A stretch of DNA of 64,000 nt from JAGDZR01 sp049115695 (GTDB taxonomy: Bacteria; Bacteroidota; Bacteroidia; Cytophagales; Cyclobacteriaceae), in NCBI GenBank assembly GCA_049115695.1, contig JAGDZR010000010.1, positions 166,250-230,249 of the forward strand, given 5' to 3'. The position numbers and the translations under genes are program-made. The stretch's first letter is position 1; every line of letters begins with the position of its first letter. Of this stretch, positions 55,305 to 64,000 are shown one piece after another. Under the pieces are notes generated by a model that was not told the origin of the DNA, did no database searches, and worked only from the letters and a program-made list of their open reading frames with translations.

Positions 55305-55718
55305 TCAATTTTGAACTCCCACAGTGTCTGCTCTACTTGATACCAGATAACTAGTCTCTTCTATCATATCAAGTGAAGTCACCGTAACAATGTCAAGTGA
55401 AGTAAATAAGGCGATTAGCTTTGCTCCTCCTCGAATCATTACTGAATCCGAAACCAACCATATCTTGGATATTTTTGACTGATGTTCTTTGATAAACCCT
55501 TGCCAAAGCTCGCGCGATCCGGGCTGGTATCTTCTCATCTGACTGCAATCCCATATCATAATCACATCTTCCTTATAGTTAAGAAGTGACCCTGATTGTT
55601 CAATAAAGTTAACTGCATCATCTACAGTGAAAGTTGAAGGAAAAGTGAACTGTAAATGCTCAGTATGGTTAATTGACCTCCACTGTACACTTTTGTGTGC
55701 TAATTTTTGGTTGTTCAT
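55305..55718 (-). CDS. STAS/SpoIIAA-like protein
   Basis: 137-residue soluble protein. The alternating beta/alpha pattern, DDAVNFIEQSGSLLNYKEDVIMIWDCSQMRRYQPG and the following ISKIWLVSDSV, resemble STAS or SpoIIAA-like domains used in phosphorylation switches and lipid-binding proteins, but the resemblance is structural, not motif-based. A partner kinase is not visible. It lies 154 nt downstream of the nitroreductase stop, across an AT-rich hairpin. Confidence 0.55.
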   Translation of the reverse strand: MNNQKLAHKSVQWRSINHTEHLQFTFPSTFTVDDAVNFIEQSGSLLNYKEDVIMIWDCSQMRRYQPGSRELWQGFIKEHQSKISKIWLVSDSVMIRGGAKLIALFTSLDIVTVTSLDMIEETSYLVSSRADTVGVQN

Positions 55719-55823
55719 TTGTATGTAGTAGTTGAATGACTTGAGCCGAAATTCCTGGAGAATACTCTACCGGGCAATGAATTTTCGATCAGCTGGCTCA
55801 AATCATCGATGAATTTTTGACGC

Positions 55824-55851
55824 TAAATTTTACAATCGTTTGTAAAATTTA
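55824..55851. repeat. Perfect AT-rich inverted repeat between the nitroreductase and STAS-like genes
   Basis: TAAATTTTACAA (55824-55835), loop TCGT, TTGTAAAATTTA (55840-55851): a perfect 12-bp stem with a 4-nt loop. It lies 21 nt past the nitroreductase stop and about 105 nt before the STAS-like ATG (both minus strand). It could end the nitroreductase transcript or be an operator; no T-tract follows. Confidence 0.75.
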
Positions 55852-55872
55852 AATCAGGAGATTGATTAGTTA

Positions 55873-56463
55873 CTATTCACTTATCCATTCTACTTTATCA
55901 GCAATTGGCTTTCTCCTTCCCTTTGGCCAGTCTCCCTCGACATTTCCAACATAGAGAAATCCGAGCAGTTTGTCGCTTTCGCTCAAACCAAAAAAAGCAT
56001 TTGCTTCAGTCCTATAAGTAATACCTCCTGAACCCCAGTAACAGCCTACGCCATAAGCGGTTGCTGTCAAGTACATATTTTGTACCGCACATGCGACAGC
56101 CTCTACCTCTTCAATTTCAGGCACCTTTCCCTTTAATGATCTTGACATTCCAATAGCGATAATATGAGATGCCATCAAAGGTTTTTTTGCCAGCTTGTCA
56201 AATTTTATCTGATCAAAGTCCCCTGCTTCTTCTGCGATTGATCTATAAAGTCCTGACTGGAATTCAGCTAATTTTTTTAAACCTGCTCCTTTGAACACGA
56301 CAAACCTCCAGGGTTGAGTTAGCCCATGAGTGGGTGCCCAATTGGCATTTTCTAGCATCTGCTGAATAGTATGATCTGCTACTGGTTCTTGTGTATACTG
56401 TTTTGGAAATACGGACCGTCTCGATGCGATCAGTTCATTGATTTGGCTGATGTCAAATTCCAT
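55873..56463 (-). CDS. Nitroreductase family protein
   Basis: 196-residue FMN-dependent nitroreductase-family enzyme. The N-terminal RRSVFPKQY, the WAPTHGLTQPWRFVVFKG and the YLTATAYGVGCYWGSGG stretches are typical of the NfnB/YdjA-type branch. Its ATG at 56463 is directly preceded by a hairpin and six Ts, described separately. Electron donor NAD(P)H and natural substrate are inferred from family only. Confidence 0.9.
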   Translation of the reverse strand: MEFDISQINELIASRRSVFPKQYTQEPVADHTIQQMLENANWAPTHGLTQPWRFVVFKGAGLKKLAEFQSGLYRSIAEEAGDFDQIKFDKLAKKPLMASHIIAIGMSRSLKGKVPEIEEVEAVACAVQNMYLTATAYGVGCYWGSGGITYRTEANAFFGLSESDKLLGFLYVGNVEGDWPKGRRKPIADKVEWISE

Positions 56464-56496
56464 AAAAAAGGGCGATAGTTTACCGCCCCAAAAGTA
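56464..56496 (-). promoter_or_regulatory. Promoter element plus hairpin and T6 tract abutting the nitroreductase start
   Basis: On the minus strand TACTTTTG (56496-56489), a perfect -7 element, leads straight into GGGCG (56488-56484), 9-nt loop, CGCCC (56474-56470) and TTTTTT (56469-56464), and then ATG 56463. The hairpin with a U-run has the form of an intrinsic terminator. It would stop transcripts from the upstream LRR gene; if transcription starts at this promoter the hairpin falls at the 5' end of the mRNA. Confidence 0.65.
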
Positions 56497-56517
56497 TGAA
56501 GAAAGTAGAAGATTAAA

Positions 56518-59500
56518 TTAGTGTCTTATAATCACCTTAACCGTAGAAATCGTAGTGTCCTCTTTAGTCGGATCATAGAAATACAGCAAATAGATTCCTC
56601 CAACTATGTCGGTAACATCGAGTCTAAGCTCTTGTCGATCTCCTTTCGAGAGTTTCTGATTTAGAACCTCCTTTCCTTCTAAATTCAATAATCTAACCTG
56701 AACACTTCCGGCATTTAATCGATCATAGGCTACTATCAGATATTGATCAGCGGCATTGGGATATACACTCAAGTTCTTGAAATAATTGCGATAGATTCCA
56801 AGTTCTTCAACTACCTCAACCACAATGCCATCTGTAGAGATAGTTGCCGCCAACTCATATCCATCACCTTCCTCCTCATCCGAGATTTCAAACTCAACAA
56901 AAGAATTTGGATCCATTGGTACACCTGGATACTGGATGTTTAATCTGTAAAAACCATCTGGTAAGTTGCCAAAGTTAACTTCCCCATTATCATCCGTTTC
57001 CTTGTAGGCCACTAGCTCCCACTCCTCTTCATCCAGTCTGCCTCCACCTCCGGTGGTTCTTCGGCGCAGGGAGCAACCTGCTTTCTTGACCCTTCTCCTC
57101 GACTCTATTCGTCCATTTGTTACCTCTTCGTCCAGCAAGCTTTCAACCACCAGTCCGATTTGCCCATCTCCATCCCGTTCAGTCAACAATTTGGGTTGTT
57201 GCTGCATCTTCAGCGTATCATCAATAAAATCTCTTAAAAAGAGCGTATCGGCCTCTGCCCAATCAATGGTGTTTGAATAATAGGTCGGCAATAACTTAAC
57301 CGAGTCTGTTATGCCATTCTTTTCCTTGAGTAAAAGGGTGTCCGTGCGCACAAACATCAGATAATTATCGAGGACAACATCCTTAAAATTGATGCCATTA
57401 TCAGCAATCAACATGCTCCCAGCAGAATCATACGGGACCCCAGGTGCATTGATTTTGAATAGGTATGCTTCACCTTCATCCAACACGGCTGACACATTAT
57501 CAATATCCTGATAAGTAGGTGTAAAGTTAATTTCTGCCAATGCCAGCACTTCCTGATCCTCACTTTCAAGTATCAAACCTGGGAGCAGGGTATTTGCAAT
57601 CTGAACGGAGTAACGACCCATATTGGAATAACCAATTTTTCGAATCAAAAAGTCTTCATCATTGGCTGATGCTATCGCCTCATCGTTGAGATACCATTGA
57701 TATGTATTGTTGTCGCCAGGTGTGGTCATTGATACCAAATGGTCACTGCCACGGTTGATTTTGGTCAACTCATATTCACCGATCTTGCCTTGATCATTGT
57801 AAACCAGGCCATCTATTAATGCATTAGGTTCAAGGTCACCAAAATCAAGCTGGTTACCACTCACATCAAGGTGATTTAATTTGGAAAGGCTAGTCATGAC
57901 AGGGACATCTGTGATTGCATTTTCTTCCAGGTCGATGCTGCTCAAATCAGCAATAAAATTGATGTCCACAGGAACTACTCCCCTGAGATTGTTTGCTGCT
58001 AAATCAATACTCGTCACTCGATTGTTATTGATCTCCACACCCTCCCAATTGCTTAAAGGCCCGGTCTTCCACCCAGCGTTATTGGCCCAATTGTCTCCTA
58101 ATAAACCATCGTAAAGTGCTACTAACGACAATGAATCCCTTCTCAATGAAGACACCCTCAACAATATTGGAGCTGTGCTGATTGTTAAATCCGGAAGCAG
58201 ACTATTGGATACAATAGCCATATAGTTTCCCTCTGCGTCAAAGCCTTCAATGTCAAGCACTACCAACTCTCCTGAACCATCAAATTCAGCATCCTGCTTT
58301 TCCCAATTATAGGTGTTATTTGATCCGGATATGGTCCGGTCCAACGTATAGTTGCTACCAATTTCAACCAACGCAATTTCCTCTTCCAATGCCATTTGTT
58401 GGTCAGCATATCGAAGGCTTGGTACCTGATTAATCAATTTCTCTAATGGACCAAATTGCAACCTGTTCATGGAAACATCCAAGGCAGTCAATTCCATCAT
58501 TTGCAGATTCTCCTGAAAATTGACAAGCTGATTATCCGATAAATCCATTTGGACCACCCGCTCTAATCCTGCTGTCATCGACGGAAACACGTTCTGCAAT
58601 CGGTTAGAAGAAAGGTCAATGCTACTGACACGTTTATCAACTAACCCCAGGCCATGCCAATCGTTGAGTGCTTCGGTCTTCCAACCCTCTTTTCTATGCC
58701 ATCTCAATCCCCCCATTTCATCGTACATTTTCACGAGAGCAAGTGAATCATTAACCCGAAGTTGTTCGTCAAAATATCTTCCAACCACCAATCTGCCACT
58801 ATTTACAGTCTCCTGGCTTTTAATACTGCCTTTTGCCAGGCTACCCATGACTTCATCGGCACCTGCACTCTTAAAATGAAAGTCGTCAGCGGCATATGCC
58901 ACGACCATTTGATCTTGAGATGTGAACGACTCATCCAGAATAGGAAGTGTAACCTGAGATCCATCGAAAGTTCCGCTTATGACCTGAAGGTCCCAATATT
59001 GCTTGGGAGACACCCCTAGCAGTCCCCAACCTGCAAATGCGTCCGTCGATTGAGCGAAATACTGCAATTGAAGACTCGCCCCGCTGTTAACGGTACTTAG
59101 ACTAACGGGTGTATAGCTTGTTGAAGATCCAATTGGAAACAAGAGTAATCCATTATCCCCTTGCCTAATAAGTCGACCGATGACATAGGAATCATCACCA
59201 TGACCTGTTACATCTGATCCAGAAAGCAGTACTAAATCGCCTAAAGCCTCAATTTTGCCTGATGAAAAAGTCAGGCCATCAGCAACCACAAGACCAGTGG
59301 ACACTTTTTTGATACCTCCCTCAATGTACAACGTCCCTATTGTGTCCCTTAGGAATAACTGCTGATCACTCCCAATCAACGCAATCGTACCAGGACCATC
59401 CACACTAGTCAAATTCACGTCTCCAGTAGATAATAGTCTTCCTGATAAGCTTACCTTTCCGCTGGAAGTGATATCTCCCCCACTCAGTAAAGCGCCTGAT

Positions 59501-59592
59501 TGGATGGTAATTGGCAAACCCGTGTTGTGGATTTGGGCATATATCGCATATGCTGATATCCAGCCGAGTGTTAATAAAACTAACCGCCTCAT
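56518..59592 (-). CDS. Large LRR-containing secreted protein with T9SS type A sorting domain
   Basis: 1024-residue protein. Order of parts: signal peptide (about 1-19), a beta-rich N-terminal region (20-270) like autotransporter-style repeats, two tandem modules of about 200 residues (about 275-480 and 480-690) each with a GWKTxxLxxW.G motif and LRRs (SSNRLQNVFP, ANNLRGVVP), a beta region, a basic Arg/Lys/Gly-rich insert near residue 850 (RVKKAGCSLRRRTTGGGG), and a C-terminal T9SS type A domain from NLSVYPNAADQ. It starts 1 nt after the stop of the giant protein on the same strand, so both are one operon. Confidence 0.85.
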   Translation of the reverse strand: MRRLVLLTLGWISAYAIYAQIHNTGLPITIQSGALLSGGDITSSGKVSLSGRLLSTGDVNLTSVDGPGTIALIGSDQQLFLRDTIGTLYIEGGIKKVSTGLVVADGLTFSSGKIEALGDLVLLSGSDVTGHGDDSYVIGRLIRQGDNGLLLFPIGSSTSYTPVSLSTVNSGASLQLQYFAQSTDAFAGWGLLGVSPKQYWDLQVISGTFDGSQVTLPILDESFTSQDQMVVAYAADDFHFKSAGADEVMGSLAKGSIKSQETVNSGRLVVGRYFDEQLRVNDSLALVKMYDEMGGLRWHRKEGWKTEALNDWHGLGLVDKRVSSIDLSSNRLQNVFPSMTAGLERVVQMDLSDNQLVNFQENLQMMELTALDVSMNRLQFGPLEKLINQVPSLRYADQQMALEEEIALVEIGSNYTLDRTISGSNNTYNWEKQDAEFDGSGELVVLDIEGFDAEGNYMAIVSNSLLPDLTISTAPILLRVSSLRRDSLSLVALYDGLLGDNWANNAGWKTGPLSNWEGVEINNNRVTSIDLAANNLRGVVPVDINFIADLSSIDLEENAITDVPVMTSLSKLNHLDVSGNQLDFGDLEPNALIDGLVYNDQGKIGEYELTKINRGSDHLVSMTTPGDNNTYQWYLNDEAIASANDEDFLIRKIGYSNMGRYSVQIANTLLPGLILESEDQEVLALAEINFTPTYQDIDNVSAVLDEGEAYLFKINAPGVPYDSAGSMLIADNGINFKDVVLDNYLMFVRTDTLLLKEKNGITDSVKLLPTYYSNTIDWAEADTLFLRDFIDDTLKMQQQPKLLTERDGDGQIGLVVESLLDEEVTNGRIESRRRVKKAGCSLRRRTTGGGGRLDEEEWELVAYKETDDNGEVNFGNLPDGFYRLNIQYPGVPMDPNSFVEFEISDEEEGDGYELAATISTDGIVVEVVEELGIYRNYFKNLSVYPNAADQYLIVAYDRLNAGSVQVRLLNLEGKEVLNQKLSKGDRQELRLDVTDIVGGIYLLYFYDPTKEDTTISTVKVIIRH

Positions 59593-59593
59593 C

Positions 59594-62500
59594 TTATTTG
59601 GCGCTAGCCTTCAAACCCAACAAAGCTTTTATTTTCTCAATTTCAGCTTCCGATTGAGAAACTCTGGATGCCTGACTACTCAACTCTTCTTCCAAATCCT
59701 GAATTTGCTTTTCTCTGGCATCCAATTCCTGCTTTTGATCCTGTATTGCTGCAACCAGTAAGGGAATTAGCTCATTCGCGTTGATGTTGCCTTCTTCACT
59801 GACCAATTCAGGAAATGCCTTTACAAACTCTATATGATCAAATAGGAATTCACCTTCTTTCGTCACAGGTTTGAGTGAAAAGATTTTATTCTGCTCCATC
59901 TTCATTTTCGCTCCACTCGATGTAGTCAAATGGACAAACTCATTTCCTTGAGCGTCTACACTGAAACTTTTATTGATCGAAAGAGCACCACCATTTTTCA
60001 CCGAAAGGTTGCCGTCCACCTGGAGCAATGAGGCAGGATTCTGATAACCGTACGACTGAGGATTGATAATATGGACAGGCCTAAAGTTGATTAGATTTCC
60101 GTTGGCATCTAAGTCCATCGTCTTTTGTACAAACTTTTCGTATTTGAGGCTTTTCCATTCAGGTTTCTGGTAGGCTTGAAAATCAATGTCATAGTAGCCT
60201 GCTGAAACCACGTGTGCTGTAAACTCACCATCCATGAGGTCACTTCTCTTGAAAATCAATTCCACCTCGTCACCTAACTCAAGCAACTGATAATCAGAAT
60301 CGATTCCTGCAAGCACTCTTTGATCAATCGAACTTGACAAAAGCTCCAATGTATCCGTTTGACTTGCACTTACAATTACTACAGCTATATAATCAAGATG
60401 TGAAACCTCTGGTTCTTCGAGTTTGATTTTGAGCTTAACAACATCTGCGTCAGCATTAAGTTTGATTGGTGAAATATGGGTGCCCTCGAGGTACTTACCC
60501 GCCAAAGCTTCAATTACAGTCGTTTGAATTTTATACCCATCACCATTGTCGACATATAAAAATGGACAGGCTCCTGTGGTATAGGTTAGTTCTCCCGTCG
60601 TTGGATTAAACCAAAGATCAGTCTGGCCCGCAACATTTGGAGTTACATTAGGTACGAAAACACTTCCATCCTGCTCCACTCGAAATAAGTCCGTTCCCAC
60701 GTTGTTCTCAACATTGAGTACATCATAGCTTGTAGTAGTCGTATATGATCTCACTTGGAGTTGAGCAGTCGGGCTAACTCCTACATTGATTCCTACTTCT
60801 CCATTTTGCTCTGCAACAAAAACGGACGTACCGGCATTGTTTTGAAATTGAACAATATCAGTCGTCGTTGTGGAACTAGGTGATCTGACTACAAATTTTG
60901 CTGTAGGTGCAACACCTAAACCCAGATATCCATTTATTGTAACATTGCCGGTACTAGATATTGATAGTCTATCACTTGTTCCTAAAGAGGTCCAATCTGA
61001 TATTTTGAAAGCGCTACCATCGGATCCATCCAAACCAAAAGTATAAGTATTCCCGGTTCCAACTAGTTGTATTCCAACGTCTTGGCTCGTATTTGTATTG
61101 TTAATTTGAACCATTGGTATAGTGGTGGTACTGCCTTCAATATCCAGATTTGCACTCGGGCTCGATGTGCCCAACCCTAATCTTGCTGCCGCAATACCAG
61201 CTCCATAGTAGATATAGTCTGTAGTACCAAAGGTGACGTCAAACACTTTTGCATTCCAAACCGGTGCAGATCCCGCACCAAGAGACTGTAATACATAACC
61301 TGAAGTCCCTGCTCCATTACCTACTTGCAATTCGTTATTTACGTCCAAGACATTATTCATGGACACCTGCTGACTAAATGAAGCTCCATCTCCATAAATA
61401 GTCCCTGTCATGTTTAGGTTCCCTGTAATATCAACACCACTTGTTCCCACATTCATGATTTCATCAGCTGTCGATACATTGGTAAGGTTGTCAGCCGTAT
61501 TTACAGCAAAAACAATATCCCCAAACCCTCCAGCATTTCCATCGTTGGACCCTCTCCTAAAAAAGATTCCGGCTTTGTAAGCATCCGGCCCAATTGATGT
61601 GTTGGATTTGAATCTTAGACCCGCCAACGCATTGATCCCATTATTTAGATTTTGAATGTCTAAAAATGAACCGTCAGAGCCATCCAATGCTGCTATTGAC
61701 TCAACCAGGTGTAAAGGATTTTGAGGATTTGTTGTACCTATGCCAACTGCACCCGATGACTTAATTGTCATTTTTGAATCTGACAGTTGAGCGTTAGTAC
61801 CATCTGCGGCATTGTTGATAGCAAAATGAATATCTCCTCTGCCGAAATTGCTACTCCCAACAGGATCATGAAAAAACATTCCCCCTTTGTGGTAACCAGA
61901 TGCTACACCGTAGGATTTGAATCTAACTCCAGACATTGTCGTCCCTGTCTGCGCATTGATGACATCAATAAAAGTCCCGTCGGTACCATCCGTAACGTTT
62001 ACCCCTTCACTCACCGTTAGCTTGGCTGTTGGTGTTGTAGTGCCTACAGTCAAGTCGTCATTTACCAACACATTACCTGCTTGAAAGTATCCCGCCCAAT
62101 TAGTTCCGCCATTTGCTGCATATCCATATAGACCATAGTTTACTCCATTTGCTCCTGTGGCTGAACCATCCACTGCTATTTTTGCCCCTGTAGATGTGGC
62201 TGTATTGAACCCCCGTAAGGCGGTCTGCCCTCCACTAGTACCGTCTACCTGAAAATAGCCACCAGAGTAGTTACCTGTTCCTGACCCAGTAGTGAGTGCA
62301 TAGATCGCTGAGTTTGACCCTGAAGCCGCACTTGATGTTAAAATGAAATTGCTCGCATCCCGTGCAGAAGCACCAGCATTGTCCTCCACCCTTAGTTTTT
62401 GAGCGAGTGTGCTTGTGCCTATTGACACATTCCCTGTAGATCGATATAAACTTCCTGTATTCAATGTCCATGGGCTTGAAGGTAAGCCGGTTAAATTAGA

Positions 62501-64000
62501 CCCATTACCATAGAATTGAGTTGCGGTTACACTTCCATTTACATTCATATCACCCGCACTGTTAATGGTGGTATACTGCGTATAAGGTCCTATTAATGTG
62601 TTTCCATTTTCGTAATTAAAAAATGCTGCACTGGTGGTATCAATGATTAGGCGAGCACCATTAAAATCGCCAGTTCCTGATGTACTATGAGAAAGCACTA
62701 GTTCATTTCTTTCACTTGCAGATTCGTGAACCTGAAGGTTTTCTCCCGGGGTAGCAATACCAACTCCCACATTTCCATCCTTATCGATGGTCATCGCAGT
62801 GAGATAGGTAGGACTTGTGAAGTCATTTAGCACCTGAAACTTCAGGTTGCCAGACTGATAAGCATTGGTCCATTCAGAGGTGATTTTTCCCAGATCATAT
62901 CGTGTGCCACTTTTGATACCTCTAAAGGCCAAGGCCGAGCCAACACCATCTCCTGCGAGGTTATAATTTCCGATGGAAAGGATATCATGAATGGCCGAAC
63001 TTGAATTAGACAATTCTACCTGATAGTTCCCATCAGTAGTTCCCATCAGCATGTTATCAGCACTGATAGATACATAGCCTCTGTTACCAGCTCCATCACC
63101 ATTGCCGGCTATCAAGCCTATATTTCCACCATTGTTACCCGAACCTGTTGCCGCATTACCTGCGCTCAACGACAAGTTACTCCCTGCATTAGCTCCAGTT
63201 GAGTTTCTGATTCTGATTTGACGATTGTTATCTCCATCAAACCATACATCCCCTCTCATATCCAAAGCTGTACCATCTCCGGAATTCACCACTCTCATCG
63301 TAGTACCTCCTAATTCCTGATTTTCCAGGTAAGCCGTTGACCCAGTATTTCCACTAGCAGATCGTGCGTAAATGGCATTGCCACTTGTGTTGTTTTGGAG
63401 AATGTCCAATGCTCGTCCTGATCCATCATTCTGAATGGTTACAACTGACCCGGTTGATCCTGAATTAGAATTGGCCAAACTTGCTGCTGACTGTGAACCA
63501 CCCGTTACAGTGGAAGCGATAGTCTGATCACCAAATGATGGATTTATTTTCGATCCATCAATACCAGCATCTCCCTTAATATCTTCATTGATAATGCCGC
63601 CATTGGCAATGCGAGAGGAATCTATTGCATCCACAACAATTTTATTTTTTGTAACTGCATTGTCATCAATCGCCCCTGTGCTAACACTGGTTAGATAATT
63701 GTTATTCGCGACCATCGCATCTACCTCCGCTTCAGTCAATGTAGTATCAGTAAACACTGCGCCAGTAGGAACAGCCGTCTCAACAGATAGATTATTGACC
63801 AGTTCTGCATTGTCAACTATGCTGTTTGCGTCTGTGTCATAAATACTTTGTGCCATGTCTCCGGTCTCGCTGGTCAGGTAACCATTGTTGCTCACCATCG
63901 CATCTACCTCTGCTTCTGTTAACGTAGTATCAGTAAACACTGCGCCAGCAGGAACAGCCGTCTCAACAGATAGATTATTGACCAGTTCTGCATTGTCAAC
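59594..64000 (-). CDS. Very large tail-fibre-like surface protein (N-terminus outside window)
   Basis: At least 1468 residues; the reading frame is open across base 64000, so the start lies beyond the window. The visible N-terminal part is near-identical 61-residue repeats (TLTEAEVDAMVSNNGYLTS). Then comes a long Gly/Thr/Asn-rich region with repeated modules like GIGTTNPQNPLHLVES and GTTTPTAKLTVSEG, in the style of phage tail fibres and bacterial trimeric adhesins. The C-terminus has FVKAFPELVSEEGNINANELIPLLVAAI and a coiled coil, resembling the trailing part of S74 intramolecular chaperones but without the usual DRRLKENI motif. No T9SS domain is seen. It heads an operon with the LRR protein. 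Confidence 0.85.
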   Translation of the reverse strand, partial: VDNAELVNNLSVETAVPAGAVFTDTTLTEAEVDAMVSNNGYLTSETGDMAQSIYDTDANSIVDNAELVNNLSVETAVPTGAVFTDTTLTEAEVDAMVANNNYLTSVSTGAIDDNAVTKNKIVVDAIDSSRIANGGIINEDIKGDAGIDGSKINPSFGDQTIASTVTGGSQSAASLANSNSGSTGSVVTIQNDGSGRALDILQNNTSGNAIYARSASGNTGSTAYLENQELGGTTMRVVNSGDGTALDMRGDVWFDGDNNRQIRIRNSTGANAGSNLSLSAGNAATGSGNNGGNIGLIAGNGDGAGNRGYVSISADNMLMGTTDGNYQVELSNSSSAIHDILSIGNYNLAGDGVGSALAFRGIKSGTRYDLGKITSEWTNAYQSGNLKFQVLNDFTSPTYLTAMTIDKDGNVGVGIATPGENLQVHESASERNELVLSHSTSGTGDFNGARLIIDTTSAAFFNYENGNTLIGPYTQYTTINSAGDMNVNGSVTATQFYGNGSNLTGLPSSPWTLNTGSLYRSTGNVSIGTSTLAQKLRVEDNAGASARDASNFILTSSAASGSNSAIYALTTGSGTGNYSGGYFQVDGTSGGQTALRGFNTATSTGAKIAVDGSATGANGVNYGLYGYAANGGTNWAGYFQAGNVLVNDDLTVGTTTPTAKLTVSEGVNVTDGTDGTFIDVINAQTGTTMSGVRFKSYGVASGYHKGGMFFHDPVGSSNFGRGDIHFAINNAADGTNAQLSDSKMTIKSSGAVGIGTTNPQNPLHLVESIAALDGSDGSFLDIQNLNNGINALAGLRFKSNTSIGPDAYKAGIFFRRGSNDGNAGGFGDIVFAVNTADNLTNVSTADEIMNVGTSGVDITGNLNMTGTIYGDGASFSQQVSMNNVLDVNNELQVGNGAGTSGYVLQSLGAGSAPVWNAKVFDVTFGTTDYIYYGAGIAAARLGLGTSSPSANLDIEGSTTTIPMVQINNTNTSQDVGIQLVGTGNTYTFGLDGSDGSAFKISDWTSLGTSDRLSISSTGNVTINGYLGLGVAPTAKFVVRSPSSTTTTDIVQFQNNAGTSVFVAEQNGEVGINVGVSPTAQLQVRSYTTTTSYDVLNVENNVGTDLFRVEQDGSVFVPNVTPNVAGQTDLWFNPTTGELTYTTGACPFLYVDNGDGYKIQTTVIEALAGKYLEGTHISPIKLNADADVVKLKIKLEEPEVSHLDYIAVVIVSASQTDTLELLSSSIDQRVLAGIDSDYQLLELGDEVELIFKRSDLMDGEFTAHVVSAGYYDIDFQAYQKPEWKSLKYEKFVQKTMDLDANGNLINFRPVHIINPQSYGYQNPASLLQVDGNLSVKNGGALSINKSFSVDAQGNEFVHLTTSSGAKMKMEQNKIFSLKPVTKEGEFLFDHIEFVKAFPELVSEEGNINANELIPLLVAAIQDQKQELDAREKQIQDLEEELSSQASRVSQSEAEIEKIKALLGLKASAK
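63721..64000 (-). repeat. 183-nt (61-residue) tandem repeats in the tail-fibre-like gene
   Basis: The 96-base stretch from 63721 recurs at 63904-64000 with only a few substitutions, an offset of 183 nt. The unit encodes TDTTLTEAEVDAMV, a NGYLTS turn, and DANSIVDNAELVNNLSVETAVP. The second visible copy ends at the window edge, so the copy number cannot be told. Confidence 0.92.

Noticed and set aside
59594..64000. Prophage, because of tail-fibre-like modules
   Set aside because: No integrase, capsid, terminase or lysis gene occurs in the window; the neighbour is a T9SS surface protein.

Overview
This window looks like chromosome from a marine-type, gliding or free-living member of the Bacteroidota, probably order Cytophagales. 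The support comes from the sequence itself. Many start codons are preceded by the Bacteroidota promoter element TAnnTTTG and lack a Shine-Dalgarno sequence. Two secreted proteins end in type IX secretion (T9SS) C-terminal sorting domains. Several genes belong to families typical of this phylum: DUF5723-like and DUF5916-like proteins, a bacterial GH3 protein, M56 peptidase with BlaI, and LytS/LytTR pairs. I saw no tRNA, rRNA, CRISPR array, insertion sequence or prophage. Coding density is very high, and no gap between genes exceeds about 210 bases.

Layout. 1-5.4 kb: the rod-shape operon mreB-mreC-mreD-PBP2-rodA. 5.4-17.9 kb: housekeeping genes, namely mazG, a small membrane protein, glmM-type phosphohexomutase, cysteine desulfurase, a secreted PGRP amidase, an M20 peptidase, a minus-strand cluster of VTT membrane protein, ferrochelatase and membrane peroxiredoxin, then recJ and an AAC(3)-fold acetyltransferase. 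17.9-24.1 kb: GMC oxidoreductase with SRPBCC protein, lptB with GH3, a Cys/Met-metabolism PLP enzyme and a small membrane protein. 24.1-32.4 kb is a regulatory block: BlaI with an M56/M23 fusion peptidase behind a two-operator promoter, a decayed VapBC-like toxin-antitoxin pair, ttcA, and a PadR/ABC-permease operon divergent from a LytS/LytTR two-component pair. 32.3-41.8 kb: esterase lipoprotein, rluD-type pseudouridine synthase, ACC-deaminase-like enzyme, a lipoprotein with a DUF5723-like outer-membrane protein bearing a 'SATG' repeat tail, radA, and a second LytTR/LytS pair. 42-51 kb: DUF5916-like protein, pheA, glyA-tatC-rpiB, a polytopic membrane protein, rbfA and a LolC/E-like permease. 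51-64 kb: SNF2 helicase, a double aspartic protease with PDZ, a STAS-like protein, nitroreductase, and a two-gene minus-strand operon of large surface proteins. The first of these is tail-fibre-like, over 1460 residues, and runs off the right edge. The second is an LRR/T9SS protein.

The most interesting items are these: the paired decay of the toxin-antitoxin module (nonsense codon in the antitoxin, Asp-to-His in the toxin active site); the BlaI operator pair over the promoter of an M56-M23 fusion; the paired TTGTACAA sites between padR and the histidine kinase; the regular SATG tail; the tail-fibre-like protein with 61-residue repeats and an S74-like C-terminus lacking the usual self-cleavage motif; a hairpin with a T-tract sitting in the leader of the nitroreductase; and a run of promoters placed only 4-8 nt from the start codon, suggesting leaderless mRNAs. 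I did not find a convincing multi-gene system of a wholly new kind.
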